A DNA stretch of 64,000 nt from JAVDCA01 sp035293985 (lineage in GTDB: Bacteria > Pseudomonadota > Alphaproteobacteria > Rhizobiales > Xanthobacteraceae), in NCBI GenBank assembly GCA_035293985.1, contig DATGLS010000048.1, forward strand, positions 124,001 through 188,000, read 5' to 3'. The position numbers and the translations under genes were made by a program. This document shows, piece after piece, positions 57,765-64,000 of the stretch (its first letter is position 1; each line of letters begins with the position of its first letter). Below the pieces are notes generated by a model. It was not told the DNA's origin and ran no database searches. It was given only the letters and a program-made list of their open reading frames with translations.

Positions 57765-58223
57765 TCAGCGCTTCTCGCTGTGCAGGCCGTCCTCTGATGT
57801 CCATGCAATTCGAACTGCTACGGCATCAACGTGCGGTAAAAGGCCGAGCCGCACACTTGGTGTCTGTCCGACCAGTGCGACAAAACGAGAGAAATCCTCT
57901 CGGTTCCGCAGATGTTTCTCGCCCCCGTCACCGGAAGGAAACGATTGCCCGACCATCCATGCGCGCGATACGCGGGGCTGCTTGGCCGTCAAGGCCGCGC
58001 ACAGCGTCCTTTGAAGTAACTGATATCTGATTTCCAGCAATTGCTCCGGCTTCATGCCGAAGGCCTCTGCATAGCGCACAACCTGCCTTGTTCTATGGGG
58101 CGGCGACTTCGGATTCGCCTTCCCTTTCTTGAAAATCCAGACGGAGACGAGATCGTCGAAGGGCTCACTGACCTTGGCTTCGACAGCAATCACTCCATTC
58201 GGGATGAACGCCCGGCGCCCCAC
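57765..58223 (-). CDS. DUF6946-like protein, probably N-terminally truncated (152 aa)
   Basis: The sequence GVIAVEAKVSEPFDDLVSVW, then PEQLLEIRYQLLQRTLCAAL and a late AWMVGQSF ... DFSRFVALVG resembles the C-terminal two thirds of DUF6946. This family may have a nuclease-like fold (ExK in VEAKV is compatible with a PD-(D/E)xK core). Only a GTG start at 58223 is available, and the N-terminal third expected for the family is absent or in another frame. The gene is likely a remnant. The match is by eye. Confidence 0.45.
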   Translation of the reverse strand: MGRRAFIPNGVIAVEAKVSEPFDDLVSVWIFKKGKANPKSPPHRTRQVVRYAEAFGMKPEQLLEIRYQLLQRTLCAALTAKQPRVSRAWMVGQSFPSGDGGEKHLRNREDFSRFVALVGQTPSVRLGLLPHVDAVAVRIAWTSEDGLHSEKR

Positions 58224-58298
58224 CTGTTCGCGAACGCAAGGAGACCTCCATTGCCGAATATTCGGCGGGCGATCTCGGCTGCGGACTGGCCGTCATGC

Positions 58299-58631
58299 TC
58301 ATCGGCCGCAGGAGGCCGCGGACAGGCAACGCCGCTCCCATTTCGCGCGCTCTTTCTCGAAGGCCGCTTGACAGCTTTCGTTCGTGCCAAGGCATTGGGT
58401 GCCGGCCACCATACGCCGGGAGCGCTGGCGACACATCTCGCGCGTCGCGTCGTCGCACGCGACCGGTGTCGCGGGATGCGGCGGCGACGCGAACGCGGCG
58501 GGCGGCGGGATGCTCACGGGCGCGGCGGCGGCCGGCGTCATCGCCAGCCCGGCGCCGAGGAGACACAACGACAAGGCTCGTCCGGCATGGCGGAGAGCGC
58601 CATCCGCGCAGGCAGTCGACATCGATTGCAT
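58299..58631 (-). CDS. Small secreted cysteine-containing protein (110 aa)
   Basis: The protein starts MQSMSTACADGALRHAGRAL, and LSLCLLGAGLAMTPAAAAPV forms the signal peptide. The mature part is Pro/Ala-rich, then has four cysteines (VACDDATREMCRQR, GTQCLGTNESCQAAFEKERA) and a fifth and sixth at the end (RRCLSAASCGR). A GGGGA site lies upstream of the ATG at 58631. No family is recognised. It belongs to a group of similar small secreted proteins in this region. Confidence 0.65.
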   Translation of the reverse strand: MQSMSTACADGALRHAGRALSLCLLGAGLAMTPAAAAPVSIPPPAAFASPPHPATPVACDDATREMCRQRSRRMVAGTQCLGTNESCQAAFEKERAKWERRCLSAASCGR

Positions 58632-58669
58632 TTTCGTGTTCCCCGTTGCGCCGCAGGCGGGAGCGGACC

Positions 58670-58912
58670 TCAATGACCGGGATCCCTTGGCTTGCAGCCA
58701 CACACCCCGTGATTATCGCTGTTCGTCCAATTTCCGTTCCAGTCCATGTCGAGTCGGTTGCACGCGGGCTCGCACGTTTGTCTGGCAAACGGGTAGCCGG
58801 CAATCCGCCCCCGGACACGGACATCGTCGGCAAGCGCGGCCGTAGGCCACGTCGCGCCGACGCACCACCCGATCAACGCGATCGCGATCGAGAAACGAGC
58901 TAGTCTTGCCAT
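58670..58912 (-). CDS. Small secreted cysteine-containing protein (80 aa)
   Basis: A clear signal peptide (MARLARFSIAIALIGWCVGA to AALA) is followed by DDVRVRGRIAGYPFARQTCE, PACNRLDMDWNGNWTNSDNH and GVCGCKPRDPGH. The mature protein has four cysteines. GGAAGGAAGAG precedes the ATG, a strong ribosome-binding site. It lies 38 bp upstream of the gene at 58631 on the same strand, so the two may be an operon. Function is unknown. Confidence 0.75.
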   Translation of the reverse strand: MARLARFSIAIALIGWCVGATWPTAALADDVRVRGRIAGYPFARQTCEPACNRLDMDWNGNWTNSDNHGVCGCKPRDPGH

Positions 58913-59076
58913 CTCTTCCTTCCTTTTCGGGCTCGGACCATATTGAGCGGTGTTTCTGGGTCGCGCGCCGGACCCGGCGAGCTTCGAGGATGTGCGGCGC
59001 TTTCAGCTGCAACTTGCCGAGAACCGGGCCGATACGCCTACGCTCGTGCGCGCCCTGCAGAAGCCGGATGCGATCG

Positions 59077-59285
59077 CTACGGAGGTGGCCATCGGAGCCC
59101 TCTCTTCCTCATGCAGTCGAAGAGCTCAGGCGAGCATTGGCCATACTTGAGTGTGCGCTCGTGGGACGGGAGAATCTTCGCGTCCCTGTAACAGCCGTAC
59201 GGCACCACGCTCAGGCATGCCTGCCGACCGCGAGCGCCGTCACCAGTGCGCCTGCGGCCAAAGCCTTGATCGTCCAGTGTCCCAT
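59077..59285 (-). pseudogene. Frameshifted small secreted cysteine-containing protein gene
   Basis: The ATG at 59285 starts MGHWTIKALAAGALVTALAV, a good signal peptide, which in its own frame stops soon after (GRHA then TGA). In the neighbouring frame the sequence continues as ACLSVVPYGCYRDAKILPSH and YGQCSPELFDCMRKRGLR, a cysteine pattern like those of the neighbouring genes. A single-base change near 59222 would join the two parts. The gene is therefore probably inactive, unless this is a sequencing error. Confidence 0.65.
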
Positions 59286-59381
59286 CGGAGGGTTTCCTTG
59301 TGTGCTTCAACGGGAGTGGTGAAACAGCCGGGATTCGAAAACGAGCGGGGCGTCCCACAAATCGCAGCAGAGCCTATCACG

Positions 59382-59573
59382 GGTGCGCCCCGTTGGTTGG
59401 ACAACTTTGCGCATATCCCCTGCTCACCGCCTTTGTTGCACTGGGATGCCGAACTCCGGGCGGCGTCCGCTTCGGGTCAGATTCGGTAATGCTCCGATTG
59501 AGCACAAGTTTTCCGGTTTCGCCAGGAGCGGACATGACGAACGGCACGTCCGCGGGCGGCCGCTCACCGCGGC
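59382..59573 (+). repeat. Degenerate ~190-bp direct repeat, copy 1
   Basis: Shared blocks with 60050-60248 include GGACAACTTTGCGCATATCC, TTCGGGTCAGA, ATTGAGCACAA (ATCGAGCACAA in copy 2), and ACGGCACGTCCGCGGG. The copies flank the cysteine-rich gene at 59707. They point in the same direction. Confidence 0.8.
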
Positions 59574-59706
59574 GGTGGCGCTCACCTTCGCGGAGCCGGT
59601 GGCGAGGGTCCCCGGGTTCTCGCGCCGGCTGGTGTATCCGGATTTGGGATTGGCGTGACAGCACTTCGGGTCGGAAGTCCCGACTCTGATTGAATTAAAT
59701 AGAGCA

Positions 59707-59979
59707 TTATTTTCGTTGCTTGCATTCTTGAGGAAGACTAGAACGACATGTCGCATGAGATACTGAACAATCAGCTCCGCAATTCATAAAACCCTGAGTA
59801 AAAGTATAATGGTCGTAAGCTTTGCGGCAACGAGCGTTACAGTCGTCAAGTTGCTGCCAGCAGGAGTTGCAATCAACCCCCGGGGCACGGCGCGCCGCAG
59901 TTGCGGAGGAGGCGAGCGACGCAGCGAGTGTTAAGGCAGAGATAGTTATTGTGACGAAGTGAAGAGATGGGGTCCGCAT
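59707..59979 (-). CDS. Small secreted cysteine-rich protein (90 aa)
   Basis: The protein starts MRTPSLHFVTITISALTLAA, a signal peptide ending near ATAA. The mature part carries eight cysteines in a regular pattern: VDCNSCWQQLDDCNARCRKA, FMNCGADCSVSHATCRSSLP and ECKQRK. The CxxxC pairs resemble the gene at 63583 (DACFNSCQATREACC, CNETCYWEVERCDNKC). It probably folds with disulfides in the periplasm or outside. Function is unknown. Confidence 0.75.
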   Translation of the reverse strand: MRTPSLHFVTITISALTLAASLASSATAARRAPGVDCNSCWQQLDDCNARCRKAYDHYTFTQGFMNCGADCSVSHATCRSSLPQECKQRK

Positions 59980-60049
59980 GTGAGGCTCCGTTGATGAGGC
60001 GCACGCGATCATGATGAGTGCACCGGTAACACCGCCGCGAACCATATCA

Positions 60050-60248
60050 GGTGCGCGCCCATATCGTCGGACAACTTTGCGCATATCCGCTGCTCATCGT
60101 TTTTATTGCACTGCGATTCCGCACGGAGGACAATGACGGGTTCGGGTCAGACTCGGAAAGGCTCAGATCGAGCACAATGCGTCGCCTCTACCCCGACCGG
60201 TCGCCGGCAGCAGACATGACGGACGGCACGTCCGCGGGTGGCCGCTAA
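60050..60248 (+). repeat. Degenerate ~190-bp direct repeat, copy 2
   Basis: This is the second copy of the repeat at 59382-59573. It is about 670 bp downstream and has the same orientation. The copies differ at many positions, so the duplication is not recent. Confidence 0.8.
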
Positions 60249-60410
60249 CCGCCGAGAAGCACTCCAGCGGAACGCGACTGGCCATTAGCCCGCGCGGGCG
60301 CTGCCTCCCTCAACCCAGACCCGGAGCTTTCCCATGTCCCGCGCCTTCGAGCGCCGTACGCAGCGCGTGTTCACGGCATCGCCAACGATCTGCTGCGCAA
60401 GTCCAAATGG

Positions 60411-60875
60411 GTGATCTGGTGTTACGAGCCTGAGCTGATGCCGGCGATGATCGATCTCCTGATCGCCAAGGGCGCCCTCGGCGAAGCCGATCGGCCGCAC
60501 TGCGTGCACTGGACGATCCTGCGAGCCGACGACGAGCTCACGCAGGACGACATCGGCAAGGTGGTGGATGCCGAAGAAATGCGAGTTCGGCATTGCGGAA
60601 GATCAAAACCGAGTTCGGATATCGACGAAGCCGACCTGCCGCATTGTGCGCATTGGATGGCCGGGTGCGAGGCGACGACGAGCTCGCAGGAGGACATGAG
60701 GCATGAGGCGGCGGGTCACAAACGAAAGAACTCTGTTGAGCATATCGAGTCCGCTTCGCCCCTCACAGCGGACATGGTGCGGACATCGCGGCGGGTCCGA
60801 GAAGTGCCAATAACGGTCTTGGCGGGATCTTCGAGGTGCCGAGCTCGTGCCATCAGATTCCGGGTTCTCTGGTAG
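60411..60875 (+). CDS. Doubtful coding frame, possible gene remnant
   Basis: The frame is open from a stop at 60246 to 60875 but has its first ATG only at 60411. The stretch HGIANDLLRKSKWVIWCYEP just before and after that ATG, and MIDLLIAKGALGEADRPHCV, look protein-like. The end (GSSRCRARAIRFRV) does not. Two related pieces, ADRPHCVHWTILRADDELTQ and ADLPHCAHWMAGCEATTSSQ, suggest an internal duplication. It may be a decayed gene. No family is recognised. Confidence 0.3.
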   Translation: MIWCYEPELMPAMIDLLIAKGALGEADRPHCVHWTILRADDELTQDDIGKVVDAEEMRVRHCGRSKPSSDIDEADLPHCAHWMAGCEATTSSQEDMRHEAAGHKRKNSVEHIESASPLTADMVRTSRRVREVPITVLAGSSRCRARAIRFRVLW

Positions 60876-61002
60876 CGCTTTTTAGTAGCGCTTCTGACGG
60901 CCTGTCTCGCGTTAGGCTTCGGCAGTCGTACGCTTCCGGTTAGGGCCGCCTTGCGGCTGATGCGAGATTGAGAGTCACGTGACTATTCCCAGGAGTAGTC
61001 AC

Positions 61003-61365
61003 ATGACGAATTCGCCTGTCGAAGTGATCACCTCGGTTGAGCGTCGTCGACGTTGGAGCACAGCCGAGAAGGAACGCCTCGTAGCAGCCTCGCTGGAGCC
61101 GGGCGCAGTCGTCTCTGCGCTGGCGCGCGAGGCCGGGATCCATCCGAGCCAGTTGTACGGTTGGCGCCGCCAATTGTGCGCGCGGGGCGGACCGCCGGCG
61201 GGTTTTGCGGCGGTCCGGATCGCGGACGATGCGGCGGGAACGGCGAGCTCGAGCCTGATCGAGATCGAGTTTGCGAGCGGCACGCGGATGCGGATCGCGG
61301 GGGCAGCCGACGCCGGGATGGTGGCTGCGCTGATCGACGCGCTGAGCGGCAGGCGGCGGCGATGA
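61003..61365 (+). CDS. tnpA: IS66 accessory protein TnpA (Orf1, 120 aa)
   Basis: An AGGAG site precedes the ATG. The N-terminal HTH is RRRWSTAEKERLVAASLEPG with VSALAREAGIHPSQLYGWRR, the pattern of IS66 Orf1. The C-terminal part has IEIEFASGTRMRIAGAADAG and MVAALIDALSGRR, as usual. It is needed with TnpB and TnpC for transposition. Its stop overlaps the tnpB start. Confidence 0.93.
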   Translation: MTNSPVEVITSVERRRRWSTAEKERLVAASLEPGAVVSALAREAGIHPSQLYGWRRQLCARGGPPAGFAAVRIADDAAGTASSSLIEIEFASGTRMRIAGAADAGMVAALIDALSGRRRR

Positions 61366-61724
61366 TCCCGATCCCGAGTGGCGTGCGGGTTTGGCTCGCG
61401 ACCGGGCACACCGACATGCGCAAGGGGTTCGATGGCCTGGCGCTGCTGGTGCAGGAGAAGCTGGAGCGTGATCCGCACGGCGGCCATCTGTTCGTCTTTC
61501 GTGGCCGGCGCGGCGGGCTGATCAAGGTGCTGTGGCACGACGGTCAGGGCATGTGCCTGTTCGCCAAGCGGCTGGAGCGAGGCCGCTTCATCTGGCCGTC
61601 GCCGGCGGACGGGCTGGTGACGATCACGCCGGCACAGCTGGGATTATCTACTCGAAGGGATCGACTGGCGGCTGCCGCAACGCACGTGGCGTCCCCAAGC
61701 GGCCGGGTGATCGCGTTGATTTGA
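61362..61724 (+). CDS. tnpB: IS66 accessory protein TnpB with a frameshifted C-terminus (120 aa)
   Basis: The protein starts MIPIPSGVRVWLATGHTDMR, with KGFDGLALLVQEKLERDPHG and FVFRGRRGGLIKVLWHDGQG, the IS66 Orf2 core. After PAQLG near 61642 one extra T (GGATTATCTACTC) shifts the frame. The normal ending, YLLEGIDWRLPQRTWRPQ up to a stop at 61710, is present in the next frame. The encoded tail is instead LSTRRDRLAAAATHVASPSG. TnpB is thus probably altered and the IS may be inactive. Confidence 0.9.
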   Translation: MIPIPSGVRVWLATGHTDMRKGFDGLALLVQEKLERDPHGGHLFVFRGRRGGLIKVLWHDGQGMCLFAKRLERGRFIWPSPADGLVTITPAQLGLSTRRDRLAAAATHVASPSGRVIALI

Positions 61725-61781
61725 ATCGACACGCACGCGCGACCTCGGACAAGCACGGCCTGTTGTGATTCCATCATCGGC

Positions 61782-63338
61782 ATGAGCACCGATGATTCGC
61801 TCCCCACTGATCTGGCCAGCGCGCACGCGATGATCCTCGCGCAGCGCGCCGCCTTGCTGGATCGCACGCTGCTGATCGAGAAGCTCAAGTTCATGATCGC
61901 CAAGCTGCGGCACGAACAGTTCGGGCAGTCCGCCGAGCGCGGCGCGATTCTCGATCAGCTCGAGCTGCAATTGGCCGATCTGGAGGAGAACGCCGCGCAG
62001 ACGGAGACGGCCGCCGAGGTCGCGGCTGCCGAGGCCAAGACGGCGGTGAAGAGCTTCGAGCGACGCAAGCCGGTGCGCCGGCCGCTGCCCGAGAACTTGC
62101 CGCGCGAGCGGATCGTCTATCCAGCGCCGACAGCCTGTCCGTGCTGCGGCGGCGCCCTGCACAAGCTTGGCGAGGACGTGACCGAGACGCTGGAGCTTGT
62201 GCCGCGGCAGTGGAAGGTGATCCAGCACGTGCGCGAGAAGTTCTCCTGCCGCTCCTGCGAAAGCATCACGCAGCCGCCGGCGCCGTCGCACCCGATTGCG
62301 CGCGGCCGCGCCGGCCCGCAGTTGCTCGCCCATGTGTTGTTCGCCAAATACGGCCTGCACCTGCCGCTCAACCGCCAGAGCGCCACCTACGCGCGCGAGG
62401 GCATCGAGCTCGACGTCTCGACGCTTGCCGATTGGGTGGGTGCCTGCGCCGCCACCCTGATGCCACTGGTCCTGCGTATCCGCGCGCATGTCTTCGCGGC
62501 CGAGCGCATCCATGCCGACGAGACCACCGTACCGGTGCTGGCCAAGGGCAAGACCCGCATCGGACGCCTGTGGACCTACGTGCGCGACGACCGACCGTTC
62601 GGCGGCACGGATCCGCCCGCCGCGGCCTTCTTCTATTCGCCGGACCGCGGCGGCAAGCACGCCGAGGAGCACCTCGCCGGCTATGCGGGCCTGATGCCGG
62701 CGGACGCCTACTCCGGGTTCAACCGGCTCTACGAGCCTTCGCGCAAGCCCGGCCCTATCACCGAGGCAATGTGCTGGGCGCATGCGCGGCGCAAGCTCTT
62801 CGACCACGCACGTATCAACAAAGCGCCGATCGCCATCGAGGCGGTGAGGCGCATGGACGAGCTGTTCGCGATCGAGCGCGACATCAACGGCAAGCCGGCA
62901 CACGAGCGAAAGCGCGTGCGCCAGGAGCAGAGCCGGCCAATCGTCACCGCACTGGAGGCTTGGCTGCGCGAGCAACGCGCCAAGCTCTCGGCGAGCAACG
63001 ATGTCGCCAAGGCGATCTCCTACAGCCTCAACCGCTGGGCCGGCCTCATCCGCTTCCTCGATGACGGCCGGCTGTGCATGTCGAACAATGCCGCCGAGCG
63101 AGCGCTGCGCGGCGTCGCGGTCGGCCGCAAAAACTGGACCTTCGCGGGATCGGACGAGGGTGGCCGCAGAGCCGCTGCCATCTACACGCTGATCGAGACC
63201 GCCAAGCTGAACGACGTCGATCCACAGGCCTGGCTCGCCGATGTGCTCGCGCGCCTCCAGGATCATCCCGCCAGGCGCATCGACGAACTGTTACCCTGGC
63301 ATTGGAAGCGCGAGCGCGAGCAAAAAGCGGCCGCGTAG
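61782..63338 (+). CDS. tnpC: IS66 transposase TnpC (518 aa)
   Basis: The DDE transposase has an N-terminal leucine-zipper-like region (IEKLKFMIAKLRHEQFGQSA), the zinc-binding CPCCGGALHKLGEDVTETLE plus CRSC, and the core HADETTVPVLAKGKTRIGRL with the first catalytic Asp. MPADAYSGFNRLYEP carries the second Asp and the SNNAAERALRGVAVGRKNW box the final Glu. The length is normal and the frame intact. It could act on related IS66 copies elsewhere in the genome. Confidence 0.95.
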   Translation: MSTDDSLPTDLASAHAMILAQRAALLDRTLLIEKLKFMIAKLRHEQFGQSAERGAILDQLELQLADLEENAAQTETAAEVAAAEAKTAVKSFERRKPVRRPLPENLPRERIVYPAPTACPCCGGALHKLGEDVTETLELVPRQWKVIQHVREKFSCRSCESITQPPAPSHPIARGRAGPQLLAHVLFAKYGLHLPLNRQSATYAREGIELDVSTLADWVGACAATLMPLVLRIRAHVFAAERIHADETTVPVLAKGKTRIGRLWTYVRDDRPFGGTDPPAAAFFYSPDRGGKHAEEHLAGYAGLMPADAYSGFNRLYEPSRKPGPITEAMCWAHARRKLFDHARINKAPIAIEAVRRMDELFAIERDINGKPAHERKRVRQEQSRPIVTALEAWLREQRAKLSASNDVAKAISYSLNRWAGLIRFLDDGRLCMSNNAAERALRGVAVGRKNWTFAGSDEGGRRAAAIYTLIETAKLNDVDPQAWLADVLARLQDHPARRIDELLPWHWKREREQKAAA

Positions 63339-63582
63339 CGCCCCAATCAGATTGATCCTAACGCGTCAACGACCGCGTCCGCGGCCTTCACCGGATGCGT
63401 ACCGGCAGTCCGCGCAAAGCGCAGGAGCCTACACACTTCCGCCGTGTGGGTAGATAGCTCTTCCACATAGAAGGAAAAATTCTGCCCGCGATCAGCGTTG
63501 CCCCTGCCGCGAGGGCGTGCAATGTTCCTTTGTCTGTCGTTCGCCTCTTCGTTAGCGTGATCACTACTACACAGGAGCAACA

Positions 63583-63822
63583 ATGCCGAAGCGTAGCACG
63601 CTTGCCGCCATCCTCGTATCCCTGTCCGCACTATTCGGACTGGCGGGCGCAAGTGCCGCGAAGGATACCCCCAAGCGCGATGCTTGTTTCAATAGTTGCC
63701 AAGCGACCCGTGAGGCATGCTGCAGGCAAGCGTGGGGGAAACGCGATTACGGCTCCTGCAACGAAACTTGTTACTGGGAAGTGGAGCGCTGCGACAATAA
63801 ATGCCGGCAGATTTATGACTGA
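63583..63822 (+). CDS. Small secreted cysteine-rich protein (79 aa)
   Basis: AGGAG precedes the ATG. The signal peptide MPKRSTLAAILVSLSALFGL ends near GASA. The mature 55 residues hold eight cysteines: RDACFNSCQATREACCRQAW, then GSCNETCYWEVERCDNKC. The CxxxC spacing resembles the protein encoded at 59707-59979 on the other strand. It lies just beyond the IS66 element. Function is unknown; an extracellular disulfide-rich peptide is likely. Confidence 0.78.
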   Translation: MPKRSTLAAILVSLSALFGLAGASAAKDTPKRDACFNSCQATREACCRQAWGKRDYGSCNETCYWEVERCDNKCRQIYD

Positions 63823-64000
63823 GTTCGCGGCGCGCGACCAACGCTTGCGATCCCCGTCTGGCGAATCGCCACCAGATGTACCTGCTGCGGGAGGGGAAGA
63901 TGGCAATAGCGGCGGAATCGGCCCATCACCTCGATGCCGAGTATAGGTCCGCTCAGGGTCACGAGCGACGGATTTCACAGGCGCCTCACGTCTGATGACG
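63823..64000. other. End of window without a recognised gene
   Basis: No gene or structured element was seen in the last 178 bp. A gene could begin beyond the edge. Confidence 0.5.

Larger units (their letters stand above)
60908..63366 (+). mobile_element. IS66-family insertion sequence
   Basis: The three genes tnpA, tnpB and tnpC occur in the standard IS66 order. The 9-mer CGCGTTAGG at 60908-60916 and its complement CCTAACGCG at 63358-63366 could be the ends, giving 2459 bp, a normal IS66 size. This is weak: IS66 ends usually begin GTAAGCG-like, and no 8-bp target duplication was found. The true borders may differ. Confidence 0.8.

Overview
The window comes from the chromosome of a GC-rich alphaproteobacterium. 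The tig-clpP-clpX-lon order, glnB-glnA, rplM-rpsI, metY beside a CoA-binding protein, ctaA beside a DUF2842 gene, and short dispersed palindromic repeats all fit the order Hyphomicrobiales (Bradyrhizobium/Xanthobacteraceae-like). The genus is inferred from gene content only.

Positions 1-13237 are the right-hand part of an integrative element, most likely a prophage, inserted at the 3' end of a tRNA-Asp gene. It holds an immunity-like control region with two small HTH proteins and five shared 17-bp operators. A long rightward operon follows: small hypothetical proteins, a RecA-like ATPase, a RecD-like helicase, an HNH-like protein, a ribbon-helix-helix protein, an unusual C5-cytosine methyltransferase with nine internal repeats, a putative excisionase and a tyrosine integrase. 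No structural phage genes are seen; the left end lies outside the window.

Positions 13238-38605 are mostly core chromosome: HU protein, tRNA-Val, signal peptidase, the proteostasis genes tig-clpP-clpX-lon, tRNA-Leu, a cyanovirin-N-like secreted protein, NAD(P)HX repair, nitrogen control (glnB-glnA behind a sigma-54 promoter), a diguanylate cyclase, ribosomal proteins L13/S9, a thioesterase, an enoyl-CoA hydratase-like protein, a duplicated pair of small secreted cysteine-rich proteins, a methionine synthesis enzyme, a methyltransferase, heme A synthase and a LVIVD-repeat protein.

Positions 38676-54839 are an exopolysaccharide cluster: polysaccharide deacetylase, two glycosyltransferases, a CelD-like acyltransferase, a GumC/Wzc-like chain-length protein with a damaged P-loop, a WcaJ-like priming transferase and a Wzy-like polymerase. 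In its centre lie two overlapping genes for uncommon fusions: a flippase joined to a kinase-like domain, and a 1016-residue protein joining PRTase-like, kinase-like and HAD-phosphatase-like domains. This pair is the best candidate for an undescribed system.

Positions 54994-64000 contain a YghU-type glutathione transferase, a broken outer-membrane protein gene, tRNA-Pro, and then a variable region. That region has a truncated DUF6946-like gene, several small secreted cysteine-rich proteins (one frameshifted), a degenerate 190-bp direct repeat and an IS66-family insertion sequence.
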